NCBI RefSeq assembly: GCF_026914305.1
Contig: NZ_CP113866.1
Span: 938,183 to 1,002,182 of the forward strand
Reading direction: 5' to 3'
DNA length: 64,000 nucleotides
Source of the DNA: Caldicellulosiruptor acetigenus
Lineage (GTDB): Bacteria > Bacillota > Thermoanaerobacteria > Caldicellulosiruptorales > Caldicellulosiruptoraceae
The position numbers and the translations under genes were made by a program. Position 1 is the first letter of the stretch, and each line of letters begins with the position of its first letter. The notes under the pieces were generated by a model, which was not told the origin of the DNA, made no database searches, and was given only the letters and a program-made list of their open reading frames with translations. Below are positions 16,965-25,327 of the stretch, one piece after another.

Positions 16965-18131
16965 ATGATAGATATAATTTGTTTTTCAACAACGCCATGG
17001 GACCCTATACCAACACGAAAACAACAGATAATGAAAAGAATGCCACAAAACTGTAGAATATTTTATTTAGACCCACCTGTGACCTTGATAGGTCCATTAA
17101 AAGACCCCAGTTTGAGACCTTACCTAACAAGATTTAGAAAGTCTCCAAAAAGAATAAAAGAAAACCTTTTTGTATTTGCTCTGCCACCTATTATTCCTTT
17201 TTATAACAAGAAAAGATCTATAAATAAGTTAAATCAAAAAATGATAGCAAATTTTGTAAAAGAAGTTATCTATCAAAACTTTGATTTAAAGTCACCTATA
17301 ATATGGACCTACATGCCAAACACTGTTGATCTTCTTGAACATCTTTCTTACAGTTTTTTAGTTTACGACTGTATAGACAAACATTCAGAGTTTCAAGGGT
17401 TTATTGACAAGGCTTTGGTTGAGAGCATGGAAGATGAGCTTGCTCAAAAGAGTAATGTAGTTTTTACAACAACCCATGGATTATATAATAAACTTAAGCC
17501 ATTAAATCCTAACACATATCTTGTGCCAAACGGTGCTGAGTTTGAACACTTTAATAAAGCTTCAAATAAATTGCCTGTACCCGATAAGATGAATAATATA
17601 CCCCGTCCTATCTTTGGCTTTGTAGGTGTTATCCACACATGGATAGACACTCAGCTTATAGAATATTTAGCAAGAGAAAAAAGAGAGTGGTCTTTTGTTT
17701 TAATAGGACCTGTGGGTGCTGGTGTGAGTGTAGATAATTTAAAGAAGCTGAGCAATGTTTATTTGCTTGGAAGGATTGATCACAGGGATTTGCCGCAGTA
17801 TGTTTCTCAATTTGATGTGTGCTTGAACTTATTCAGAACAAACAAGCTCTCAGAGAATGTAAGTCCGCTAAAATTTTATGAATATTTGGCAACTGGAAAA
17901 CCAATTGTTTCAACTTCTATGCCTCAGGTAGAAGAATTTTCTGATGTTGTATATATCGGCAAAAACTATGAAGATGTGCTTGAAAAATGCGTTCAAGCTC
18001 TGCAGGAGGCACAAAATCCTAATATTGAAAAGATAGAAAAAAGAATAGAGTATGCAAAGCAAACCTCCTGGGATAGCAGAGTAGCTCAAATTATTGATAT
18101 ACTAAAGAGGGAAGGGATAGATATTGAATAG
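16965..18131 (+). CDS. Family 4-like glycosyltransferase (TuaH-like)
   Basis: The 388 residues fit a GT-B fold: the N-terminal half binds an acceptor, and the C-terminal half has the donor-binding signature SPLKFYEYLATGKPIVST near residues 302-319. The early FSTTPWDPIPTRKQQIMKR stretch is typical of TuaH-type teichuronic acid glycosyltransferases. No membrane segment is visible, so it is a cytosolic or peripheral enzyme adding a sugar to a lipid-linked or nucleotide-derived precursor. It overlaps the sugar dehydrogenase gene by eight bases and diverges from the DUF4330/polymerase operon. The sugars involved cannot be read from sequence. Confidence 0.82.
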   Translation: MIDIICFSTTPWDPIPTRKQQIMKRMPQNCRIFYLDPPVTLIGPLKDPSLRPYLTRFRKSPKRIKENLFVFALPPIIPFYNKKRSINKLNQKMIANFVKEVIYQNFDLKSPIIWTYMPNTVDLLEHLSYSFLVYDCIDKHSEFQGFIDKALVESMEDELAQKSNVVFTTTHGLYNKLKPLNPNTYLVPNGAEFEHFNKASNKLPVPDKMNNIPRPIFGFVGVIHTWIDTQLIEYLAREKREWSFVLIGPVGAGVSVDNLKKLSNVYLLGRIDHRDLPQYVSQFDVCLNLFRTNKLSENVSPLKFYEYLATGKPIVSTSMPQVEEFSDVVYIGKNYEDVLEKCVQALQEAQNPNIEKIEKRIEYAKQTSWDSRVAQIIDILKREGIDIE

Positions 18132-19404
18132 CGTATGTGTAATTGGACTTGGGTATGTTGGTCTTCCACTTGCTCTTTCGTTTGCAATGAAGGGTTATAA
18201 AGTCTTTGGTGTTGATAGCAACGAAAAATTGATTGAGGAGCTTAAAAAGGGAGTGACTCACCATTTAGAAAGTTACAATGGAAAGACTATACAGGAGATT
18301 TTAAAGGAACAGCTTGAGAATGGGAACTTTGTTCCAATGGTCGATTACGAAGAGGCACTTGAAAATGTAGACGATGTAATAGTCACGGTACCAATACCTG
18401 TTTATGGAGGAAGACCTTACTTTGATTATCTAATTTCTTGCGCTAAAGAGATAAGCAAAAATTTGAGAAAAAATCAACTAATACTTTTGCGATCAACCGT
18501 TGTTCCGGGTACAACAAGAAATATATTTCTACCGATATTAGAAGAGAGTGGTTTGAAATGTGGAGAGGACTTTTATTTAGCCTATGCCTCAGAAAGGATT
18601 GCAGAGGGGAAGGCTTTTGAAGAGTTTGAAAATATGCCTACTGCTTTGGCGGGATTTTGTGAAAATAGTGCAAAAAGAGCTGTTGATTTGATTAAGGTGA
18701 TTTGTAAGGAAGAGATAATTGTTGCATCGTCGTTTGAGGTTGTTGAGACAGCAAAGGTGATAGAGAATCTGCAAAGGGATATAAATATTGCGATGGTAAA
18801 CGAGTTTGAGAGATTTACAAAGGCGATGAACCTTGATATATTTGAAGTAATAAAGGTTGCAAACACTCACAAAAGGGTAAATCTCTTGTATCCTGGGCCT
18901 GGGGTTGGAGGATTTTGCATTCCTAACGCATTTTATTATTTAGATGCAAAAGCACAGGAGCTGGGTGTTGAGCTCAAACTCTCAAAAACAGCAAGAATGT
19001 TCAACGAAGGTATTCCTAATTATATCTCCGACCTTGTTATGAAGACTATTGAAAAACACAAATGTCCAAAAAAGGTTGCAGTGCTTGGTATTGCGATGAA
19101 AGATTACTCTTCTGACGATAGGCTCAGCCCAGCTATTGAGATAATTAAAATCTTACAAGCTCGAGGCGTTGAGGTTAAAGCGTTTGACCCTGCGGTAAAA
19201 ACCGAATATGATTTTAAAGTCAGCAGCTTGCAAGAGGCTTTGAAAGATACACAGCTTGTTTTGATTTTAGCAAAGCAGCATGGGATAGAATTTGAAAAGA
19301 TTTTTGAGTATATTCCACCTTCTCAGGCAATTATTATTGACACACGAAATGTATTTTCTTACAATGATGCAAAAGAAAAAGGATTTGTGCTGGAAAAGAT
19401 ATAA
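18124..19404 (+). CDS. UDP-sugar 6-dehydrogenase (UDP-ManNAc/GalNAc type)
   Basis: This NAD-dependent enzyme oxidises the C6 hydroxyl of a UDP-sugar to a uronate. The 426 residues have the Rossmann motif GLGYVG at 8-13, the conserved AKVIENLQRDINIA segment with Lys211 and Asn215, and the catalytic Cys265. Overall similarity favours the UDP-N-acetylhexosamine (WbpA/WecC-like) branch over UDP-glucose dehydrogenase. The loop after the cysteine reads CIPNAFYYL, where relatives usually have CIPKDP or CIGVDP, so substrate choice may differ. The TTG start overlaps the previous gene by eight bases, implying translational coupling. It would supply a uronic acid for the polymer. Confidence 0.87.
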   Translation: MNSVCVIGLGYVGLPLALSFAMKGYKVFGVDSNEKLIEELKKGVTHHLESYNGKTIQEILKEQLENGNFVPMVDYEEALENVDDVIVTVPIPVYGGRPYFDYLISCAKEISKNLRKNQLILLRSTVVPGTTRNIFLPILEESGLKCGEDFYLAYASERIAEGKAFEEFENMPTALAGFCENSAKRAVDLIKVICKEEIIVASSFEVVETAKVIENLQRDINIAMVNEFERFTKAMNLDIFEVIKVANTHKRVNLLYPGPGVGGFCIPNAFYYLDAKAQELGVELKLSKTARMFNEGIPNYISDLVMKTIEKHKCPKKVAVLGIAMKDYSSDDRLSPAIEIIKILQARGVEVKAFDPAVKTEYDFKVSSLQEALKDTQLVLILAKQHGIEFEKIFEYIPPSQAIIIDTRNVFSYNDAKEKGFVLEKI

Positions 19405-19406
19405 AG

Positions 19407-19445
19407 AAAAAGAGGTCATGGCAACTTGCCACGACCTCTTTTTTT
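19407..19445 (+). terminator. Intrinsic terminator
   Basis: The stem AAAGAGGTC-A-TGGCA / TGCCA-C-GACCTCTTT has one internal mismatch and ends in a seven-T run, directly after the sugar dehydrogenase gene. Confidence 0.9.
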
Positions 19446-19526
19446 GGATATAGACCTTCAAAATAAAATTTGGGGGGTTTTGCAGATATGATTATATAAA
19501 AATTTTAGTAAAAAAACAATATTGTC

Positions 19527-19555
19527 TTGTTATTAATATTAACCTGTGCTATAAT
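19527..19555 (+). promoter_or_regulatory. Strong promoter of rpsB-tsf
   Basis: TTGTTA (19527-19532) and TATAAT (19550-19555) are separated by 17 bases. The -10 is extended (TGCTATAAT). The start near 19562 leaves a 100-base leader. Confidence 0.8.
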
Positions 19556-19561
19556 ATTGTC

Positions 19562-19655
19562 GGCTTTGTAAAAAAGCAGAGTCGGAAATCTTCGGTGGAA
19601 GGCATAAAAAGCCTTCTTATTATCCGGCTCGAAGAAAAACCGAATTGAGGGAGGT
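19562..19655 (+). promoter_or_regulatory. Structured leader of rpsB, candidate S2 autoregulatory element
   Basis: Three pairings can be seen. GCTTT/AAAGC (19563-19567, 19573-19577) forms a small 5' hairpin. GAGTCGG/CCGGCTC (19579-19585, 19624-19630) forms a long-range stem with one G-T pair. That stem encloses GAAGGC/GCCTTC (19598-19603, 19611-19616) with a seven-base loop. The position directly before the S2 gene suggests feedback control by ribosomal protein S2, as known for rpsB leaders in other bacteria. That role is inferred. Confidence 0.55.
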
Positions 19656-19662
19656 AAGACAA

Positions 19663-20439
19663 ATGCCAGTTTTAACAATGAAACAGCTTCTTGAAGCAGG
19701 TGTGCATTTTGGTCACCAGACACGCAGATGGAATCCCAAGATGGCTGAGTACATCTTTACTGAGAGAAATGGTATTTATATTATTGACCTTCAAAAGACA
19801 GTAAAGAAAATGGACGAGGCTTATGAGTTTGTAAAGTCTCAGGTAGCAGAAGGTAAGATTGTGCTCTTTGTTGGGACAAAAAAACAAGCTCAAGAGACAA
19901 TCAAAGAAGAAGCAGAAAGATGCGGAATGTTTTATATCAATCAGCGATGGCTTGGTGGACTTTTGACAAACTTCAGAACAATCAAGACAAGAATTGAGAG
20001 GTTAAAAGAGCTACAGCGAATGGAAGAAGACGGCACATTTGATGTTCTGCCAAAGAAAGAAGTAAATCTCTTGAGGAAAGAAAAAGAAAGGCTTTTGAAG
20101 TATCTTGGTGGTATTCAGAATATGCCACGCATTCCCGACATTCTGTACATTGTTGACCCAAGAAAGGAAAGAAATGCTGTGCTTGAGGCAAGAAAGCTTG
20201 GGATTCCGATAGTTGCGATTGTTGATACAAACTGCGACCCTGACGAAATTGACTATGTAATTCCTGGAAATGATGATGCAATCCGTGCTGTAAAGCTCAT
20301 CACATCTAAAATTGCAGATGCTGTGATTGAGGGAAGAGAAGGTGAACAGTTTACACCTGCTACAACTTCATCTCAAGAAGCTGACAAAGAGATTGAACAG
20401 GCGGAAATAACAGTTGATGATGGTATAGATGAAGAATAA
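19663..20439 (+). CDS. rpsB: 30S ribosomal protein S2
   Basis: S2 binds late to the 30S body near the platform and is needed for S1 or mRNA interactions. The 258 residues begin [20 protein letters not shown], the invariant family start, so the ATG at 19663 is chosen over an in-frame TTG at 19645 that would only add six residues. GGGAGGT lies just upstream. A C-terminal acidic tail of about 30 residues follows the core. tsf follows 37 bases later, the universal rpsB-tsf order. Confidence 0.98.
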   Translation: MPVLTMKQLLEAGVHFGHQTRRWNPKMAEYIFTERNGIYIIDLQKTVKKMDEAYEFVKSQVAEGKIVLFVGTKKQAQETIKEEAERCGMFYINQRWLGGLLTNFRTIKTRIERLKELQRMEEDGTFDVLPKKEVNLLRKEKERLLKYLGGIQNMPRIPDILYIVDPRKERNAVLEARKLGIPIVAIVDTNCDPDEIDYVIPGNDDAIRAVKLITSKIADAVIEGREGEQFTPATTSSQEADKEIEQAEITVDDGIDEE

Positions 20440-20476
20440 TATGTTTTTTATCAAACAATTGTAGGAGGGATTTTTC

Positions 20477-21091
20477 ATGATTACTGCTGAGATGGTGAAG
20501 GAGCTCAGAGAAAAAACAGGTGCTGGTATGATGGACTGCAAAAAGGCTTTAGAAGATGCCGGCGGCGATATGGACAAGGCAATAGAGCTTTTGAGAGAAA
20601 GAGGTCTTGCAAAGGCTGCAAAGAAGGCTTCACGTGTTGCAGCAGAAGGTATTGTTGAAAGCTATATCCATGGAAATGGCAGAATTGGTGTTTTGGTAGA
20701 GATAAATTGCGAGACAGACTTTGTTGCAAGAAATGAGGAGTTTAGACAATTTGCAAAGGACATTGCTATGCAGATTGCAGCAGCAAATCCAAAGTATGTT
20801 TCAAGAGAAGAGGTTCCCCTTGATGTAATTGAAAAAGAAAAGGCAATTTTAAGACAGCAGGCTTTGAATGAAGGAAAACCAGAAAATGTTGTTGATAGAA
20901 TTGTTGAGGGTAGGCTTGAAAAGTTCTTTGAAGAGGTTTGCTTGCTTGAGCAGCCTTGGATTAAAAACCCTGACATGAAAATAAAGGATTTGCTTACAGA
21001 AAAGATTGCAAAGATTGGAGAAAATATTGTTATAAGAAGATTTGCAAGGTTTGAAAGAGGAGAAGGAATTGAAAAGGCTGCTTCCTGCTAA
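20477..21091 (+). CDS. tsf: Elongation factor Ts, short form
   Basis: EF-Ts exchanges GDP for GTP on EF-Tu. The 204-residue protein contains the UBA-like N-terminal domain ([20 protein letters not shown]) and the core signature [10 protein letters not shown] near residues 78-87. It is much shorter than the roughly 290 residues of Bacillus or E. coli EF-Ts and resembles the compact Thermus-type form, with one core repeat. The ATG follows GTAGGAGGG. An intrinsic terminator ends the rpsB-tsf unit 20 bases later. Confidence 0.97.
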   Translation: MITAEMVKELREKTGAGMMDCKKALEDAGGDMDKAIELLRERGLAKAAKKASRVAAEGIVESYIHGNGRIGVLVEINCETDFVARNEEFRQFAKDIAMQIAAANPKYVSREEVPLDVIEKEKAILRQQALNEGKPENVVDRIVEGRLEKFFEEVCLLEQPWIKNPDMKIKDLLTEKIAKIGENIVIRRFARFERGEGIEKAASC

Positions 21092-21111
21092 GATTTTAAA
21101 TATGGCAGTGG

Positions 21112-21151
21112 AAGGGAACACTATTTTATTGAAAGTGGTGTTCCCTTTTTT
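21112..21151 (+). terminator. Intrinsic terminator after tsf
   Basis: A 10-bp stem (AAGGGAACAC / GTGTTCCCTT) is followed by a run of T residues. Confidence 0.9.
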
Positions 21152-21164
21152 TGAGCAAAAACTC

Positions 21165-21194
21165 TTGATATGCGGGCATCTTTGTTTGTAAAAT
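21165..21194 (+). promoter_or_regulatory. Promoter of pyrH-frr
   Basis: TTGATA (21165-21170) and TAAAAT (21189-21194) are separated by 18 bases, directly after the tsf terminator and 28 bases before pyrH. Confidence 0.6.
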
Positions 21195-21221
21195 ATTATC
21201 GTAAAGAAGGAGAAGATAAAA

Positions 21222-21941
21222 ATGGTTAAGCCAAAGTACAAAAGGGTAATATTAAAATTAAGTGGTGAAGCTTTGGGTGGTGAAAAGGGTTTTGGAATTG
21301 ACTGGCAGGTTGTTGAAACCATCTGTGAAGAGATTGAAAAGGTAAGGGAGCTTGGAGTGGAAGTTGCTATTGTGGTTGGTGGCGGCAACTTCTTCAGAGG
21401 AAGAAGTGCTGAGCACATAGACAGGGCAACAGCCGACTATATGGGAATGCTTGCAACTGTTATTAATTCACTTGCACTTCAGAGCATTCTTGAAAAAAGA
21501 GGTATTCCGACAAGAGTGCAGAGCGCAATCGAGATGAGACAGATTGCAGAACCGTACATCCGGCGACGAGCAATTCGCCACTTGGAAAAGGGCAGGGTTG
21601 TGATTTTCGCATGTGGCACAGGCAATCCTTTCTTCTCAACAGACACTGCAGCAGCTTTGCGTGCTGCTGAGATTGACGCAGAGGCAATACTACTTGCAAA
21701 AAAAGTAGACGGTGTCTATGACAGTGACCCGAAGAAAAATCCAAATGCTAAAAAGTATGACTTTATCACTTACTTAGATGTCATCAATCAGCGGCTTGAG
21801 GTTATGGACTCAACAGCAACATCTATGTGCATGGACAATGAAATTCCTATTGTGGTGTTTGAACTTGCAAAAGGAAATATTCTCAAGGCTGTTATGGGCG
21901 AGAACATAGGAACAATTGTAAATGTAAAGGAGGCAAAGTAA
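21222..21941 (+). CDS. pyrH: Uridylate kinase
   Basis: PyrH is the hexameric bacterial UMP kinase making UDP from UMP. Its 239 residues show the amino-acid-kinase fold signatures: KLSGEALGG near 9-17, VGGGNFFRG near 55-63, [13 protein letters not shown] near 133-145 and [14 protein letters not shown] near 164-177. The ATG is preceded by AAGGAG. frr starts one base after its stop, so the two are translationally linked. It is normally allosterically controlled by GTP and UTP. Confidence 0.98.
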   Translation: MVKPKYKRVILKLSGEALGGEKGFGIDWQVVETICEEIEKVRELGVEVAIVVGGGNFFRGRSAEHIDRATADYMGMLATVINSLALQSILEKRGIPTRVQSAIEMRQIAEPYIRRRAIRHLEKGRVVIFACGTGNPFFSTDTAAALRAAEIDAEAILLAKKVDGVYDSDPKKNPNAKKYDFITYLDVINQRLEVMDSTATSMCMDNEIPIVVFELAKGNILKAVMGENIGTIVNVKEAK

Positions 21942-21942
21942 A

Positions 21943-22497
21943 ATGGCAGAGCCTATTCAGGTTGCAGAGGAGAAGATGAAAAAGGCAATTGAGACTTTGA
22001 AAGAGGAGTTTGCAACGGTCAGAGCAGGAAGAGCAAATCCTCATATTCTGGACAAGGTGATGGTTGACTATTATGGCGTTCCAACTCCCATTCCCCAGGT
22101 TGCAAGCATAACCGTTCCCGAAGCGAGAATGATTGTTATCCAGCCATGGGAAGCAAGGATGCTCAAAGAGATTGAAAAAGCCATTCAAAAATCTGACCTT
22201 GGAGTAAACCCAACAAATGATGGAAAGGTTATAAGACTTATTTTCCCTGAACTCACAGAAGAAAGAAGAAAAGAGCTTGTAAAACAAGTCAAAAAGATGG
22301 CTGAAGATGCAAAGGTGGCAATTAGAAACATAAGAAGAGAGGCGCTTGATGAATACAAAAAAATGAAAAAGAACAATGAGATTACAGAAGATGACCTCAA
22401 AGACGCCGAGGAGGATGTCCAGAAGCTTCACGACAAATACATAGAACAGATTGAGAAACTTTTGAGCGCAAAGGAAAAGGAGATTATGGAGGTATAA
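21943..22497 (+). CDS. frr: Ribosome recycling factor
   Basis: RRF, with EF-G, splits post-termination ribosomes. The 184-residue protein has the standard length and the conserved segments ATVRAGRANPHILD near 26-39 and IRNIRRE near 128-134. It is rich in helix-forming charged residues, as expected for the three-helix stem. It directly follows pyrH and is closed by a short GC-rich terminator before uppS. Confidence 0.98.
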   Translation: MAEPIQVAEEKMKKAIETLKEEFATVRAGRANPHILDKVMVDYYGVPTPIPQVASITVPEARMIVIQPWEARMLKEIEKAIQKSDLGVNPTNDGKVIRLIFPELTEERRKELVKQVKKMAEDAKVAIRNIRREALDEYKKMKKNNEITEDDLKDAEEDVQKLHDKYIEQIEKLLSAKEKEIMEV

Positions 22498-22530
22498 GAT
22501 TTTCCAGTTGCAGAAGTTCAGGTTTTGGCG

Positions 22531-22554
22531 GGGGTTGCAACCCCGTTATTTTTT
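22531..22554 (+). terminator. Intrinsic terminator between frr and uppS
   Basis: The 14-base palindrome GGGGTTGCAACCCC is followed by GTTATTTTTTT. The stem is short but GC-rich. Readthrough may supply part of uppS expression, since I see no clear promoter in the 30 bases that remain. Confidence 0.7.
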
Positions 22555-22582
22555 TAATCGATAAAAAGGAGCATGAAGGCAG

Positions 22583-23329
22583 ATGTTTGAATTTTTGAAA
22601 AGAAAAAAAATAAAAATAGACAAGGAAAAGATGCCACAGCACATTGCAATCATTATGGATGGAAATGGCAGATGGGCAAGAAAGAGAGGTCTTCCGCGTT
22701 CGGCGGGGCACAGGTTTGGTGCGCAGAAGCTAAAAGAGATAGTGCTTTTTGCTGATGAAATAGGATTAAAGTACCTTACAGTTTACGCTTTTTCAACTGA
22801 AAACTGGAAAAGACCTAAAGAGGAAGTTGACAATCTTATGAACCTTTTGAGAGAGTTTTTTGATACAGAGATAGAAAACCTCATAAACAAGACCCAGATA
22901 AGAATCAGGGTTATAGGGGATATTTCAAAGCTTGATGAAGATATTCAAGAGAGAATTGTAAGTGCTGAAGAAAGAACAAAAGACAAAAGAGGGCTTTGTG
23001 TTGTTATAGCTTTGAATTATGGTGCAAGACAGGAGATAATAAATGCGGTAAAAAATTTGGCTTTGGACATAAAGAGTGGTAAAATTGATATCGAAGATGT
23101 TGATGAGAACCTCTTTAAAAAATACCTTTACACAAGGGATATCCCTGATCCTGACCTTTTGATAAGACCAAGCGGGGAGATGAGGGTTTCAAACTTTCTT
23201 TTGTGGCAGATATCATATACAGAATTTTGGTTTTCAAATGTCCTGTGGCCAGACTTCAAAAAGGAGCACCTTTTAAAAGCTATCGAAGACTATCAAAAGA
23301 GAGAAAGAAGATTTGGCGGTGTTAAATAG
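22583..23329 (+). CDS. uppS: Undecaprenyl diphosphate synthase (cis-prenyltransferase)
   Basis: UppS condenses isopentenyl diphosphate onto farnesyl diphosphate to make the C55 carrier for wall synthesis. The 248-residue protein carries the catalytic Asp26 in IIMDGNGRWARKRG (23-36), STENWKRP near 71-78 and the late RPSGEMRVSNFLLWQ motif. The ATG follows AAGGAGC. It begins a run of closely spaced genes ending with polC. Its product is used by the wall and surface-polymer genes elsewhere in the window. Confidence 0.97.
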   Translation: MFEFLKRKKIKIDKEKMPQHIAIIMDGNGRWARKRGLPRSAGHRFGAQKLKEIVLFADEIGLKYLTVYAFSTENWKRPKEEVDNLMNLLREFFDTEIENLINKTQIRIRVIGDISKLDEDIQERIVSAEERTKDKRGLCVVIALNYGARQEIINAVKNLALDIKSGKIDIEDVDENLFKKYLYTRDIPDPDLLIRPSGEMRVSNFLLWQISYTEFWFSNVLWPDFKKEHLLKAIEDYQKRERRFGGVK

Positions 23330-23348
23330 CTTTTTTGGAGGAAATAGG

Positions 23349-24134
23349 ATGAAACAGAGGATAATCACTGCTATCTGGGGAATAGCGTTGGTAGCTTTAG
23401 CAAACTTTCTTGGTGGTATTTGGCTGAAGATTTTTGGTGCTCTTGTTGCAGCAGTTGCTTTGTATGAATTTTTCAATTTGTTTAGAATAGAAAGATATAT
23501 GCTGTATTTGAGTATAGCATTGAGTTTCTTTGTTATTTTTAGCAATTATAGTATTAACAATAAAATATTGTTTTTATTTGTGCTTCTTTTTCTACTTGCC
23601 CTCATAGAAAGCTTTAAAAACAGGATAGCTTCACAGAGTATAGTTTATGTGCTATTTTCTTTTATTTACATAGTTTTTCCCATTTTATTTTTAGTGTTAC
23701 TTAGAGGATTTGAAAATGGGAAAAAGCTAATATGGGTCCCTTACATTGTGTGCTGGCTTTCAGACACTTTTGCGTATTTTACTGGTCTTGCTTTTGGCAA
23801 AAGAAGAATATGGAGTAATATAAGTCCTAAAAAGAGTTTGGAAGGTTTTTTGGGGGCAATGATTGGGGGTATGGTTGCTGTCTGGTTTTACCAGTTTGGA
23901 CTTTCGGTCAAAAATTTTGATTTGTCAACCCTGCTGCTTAGCACTGCAGAAGGTATGATACTATCTATAATTGCACACACAGGCGATTTGTTTGCTTCAA
24001 TGCTAAAAAGACAGCAGCAGAAAAAGGATTTTGGATCTATTTTGCCAGGTCACGGCGGTGTGCTTGACAGGTTCGACAGTTTAATTATGGTTACACCAAT
24101 AATCTATTTTCTTGCAAAATTTGGATTATTTTAA
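23349..24134 (+). CDS. cdsA: Phosphatidate cytidylyltransferase
   Basis: CdsA makes CDP-diacylglycerol from phosphatidic acid and CTP at the membrane. The 261 residues have about seven to eight hydrophobic segments and the diagnostic C-terminal SPKKSLEGFLGAMIGG and LPGHGGVLDRFDSL motifs. The ATG at 23349 is preferred because TTTTGGAGG lies eight bases upstream; an in-frame TTG at 23313 overlaps uppS and lacks a site. It belongs to the uppS-cdsA-dxr-rseP group conserved across bacteria. Confidence 0.95.
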   Translation: MKQRIITAIWGIALVALANFLGGIWLKIFGALVAAVALYEFFNLFRIERYMLYLSIALSFFVIFSNYSINNKILFLFVLLFLLALIESFKNRIASQSIVYVLFSFIYIVFPILFLVLLRGFENGKKLIWVPYIVCWLSDTFAYFTGLAFGKRRIWSNISPKKSLEGFLGAMIGGMVAVWFYQFGLSVKNFDLSTLLLSTAEGMILSIIAHTGDLFASMLKRQQQKKDFGSILPGHGGVLDRFDSLIMVTPIIYFLAKFGLF

Positions 24135-24160
24135 TAATTGCATTTAAAGGAGCGAAGTAT

Positions 24161-25327
24161 ATGACAAAAAAGATTTGCATCTTAGGGTCAACCGGGTCCA
24201 TAGGTGTTCAGACAATAGATGTTGCCAAAAAGCTTGGGATTAAAGTTGTTGGGCTTTCAGCGCACAAAAATGTGGATCTTTTGATTAAGCAAGCAAGAGA
24301 GCTTAGTCCGGACATTTTATGTATAGTAGATGAAAAATATTATCCTCTATTAAAAGAAAATTTTCCTGATAAGATAGTTGTAACAGGGCAGCAAGGTCTG
24401 ATTAATATTGCGACATATCCACATGCAGATTTAATAGTAAATGCCCTTGTTGGTATATCTGGTTTGGTGCCAACAGTTGAGGCTATTTTGGCAGGGAAAA
24501 GGGTTGCTCTTGCCAACAAAGAGACCCTTGTGACAGGTGGAAAGATTATAAAAAGGATTATTTCCCAGAAACAAGAAAAAGATTCTCTTCCAATTCTTAT
24601 TCCTGTTGACTCAGAACACAGTGCTATTTTCCAGTGCCTTGTAGGTGAAGACAAAAAAAATGTAAAGAAGATAATTCTCACTGCATCGGGTGGACCTTTT
24701 AGAGGAAAAAAATTCGAAGAACTGCAGAGTGTTAAATTAGAAGATGTGCTGATGCATCCTACATGGAACATGGGCAAGAAAATCACAGTTGACTCAGCCA
24801 CCCTTATAAACAAAGGGTTTGAAGTGATAGAAGCTATGTTTTTCTTTGATAAAGGTTGTGATGATATAGAAGTATTGATACATCCACAGAGTATTGTTCA
24901 TTCGATGGTTGAATTTGTTGATGGGTCTGTAAAAGCACAGCTATCTTACCCGGATATGCGTCTTCCGATTGAATATGCACTTACTTTTCCAGAAAGAGGC
25001 AAAGCAGTAGCTGCGCCACTTGACCTTGCAAAAGTAAAAAATCTTACATTTGAAGAGCCTGATTTTGATACATTTTTTTTGCTCAAAATTGCATATGATT
25101 GTGCAAAAGAAGGAGAAAGTTACCCGATTGTGCTCAATGCTGCTAATGAAGAGGCTGTAAAATATTTCTTGGAAGGGAAAATTGGCTTTGTTGATATTAT
25201 GAAGTATGTAGCTAAAATTATTGAAGGTCACAGGTTGCAAAAAATTGAGACAGTTGAAGACATCTTGGTAATTGACGCAGAGGCAAGAAGAAGGTTTAAA
25301 AATCTTGTGGAAGGTGAGAAAAGCTAA
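24161..25327 (+). CDS. dxr: 1-deoxy-D-xylulose 5-phosphate reductoisomerase
   Basis: Dxr converts DXP to MEP with NADPH, the committed step of the non-mevalonate isoprenoid route. The 388 residues show the nucleotide-binding GSTGSIGVQT near 9-18, the metal/substrate motif DSEHSAIFQCL near 147-157 and MGKKITVDSATL near 202-213. The ATG follows AAAGGAGCG. Its TAA shares its last base with the ATG of rseP, so translation is probably coupled. ispG of the same pathway lies two genes on. Confidence 0.97.
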   Translation: MTKKICILGSTGSIGVQTIDVAKKLGIKVVGLSAHKNVDLLIKQARELSPDILCIVDEKYYPLLKENFPDKIVVTGQQGLINIATYPHADLIVNALVGISGLVPTVEAILAGKRVALANKETLVTGGKIIKRIISQKQEKDSLPILIPVDSEHSAIFQCLVGEDKKNVKKIILTASGGPFRGKKFEELQSVKLEDVLMHPTWNMGKKITVDSATLINKGFEVIEAMFFFDKGCDDIEVLIHPQSIVHSMVEFVDGSVKAQLSYPDMRLPIEYALTFPERGKAVAAPLDLAKVKNLTFEEPDFDTFFLLKIAYDCAKEGESYPIVLNAANEEAVKYFLEGKIGFVDIMKYVAKIIEGHRLQKIETVEDILVIDAEARRRFKNLVEGEKS

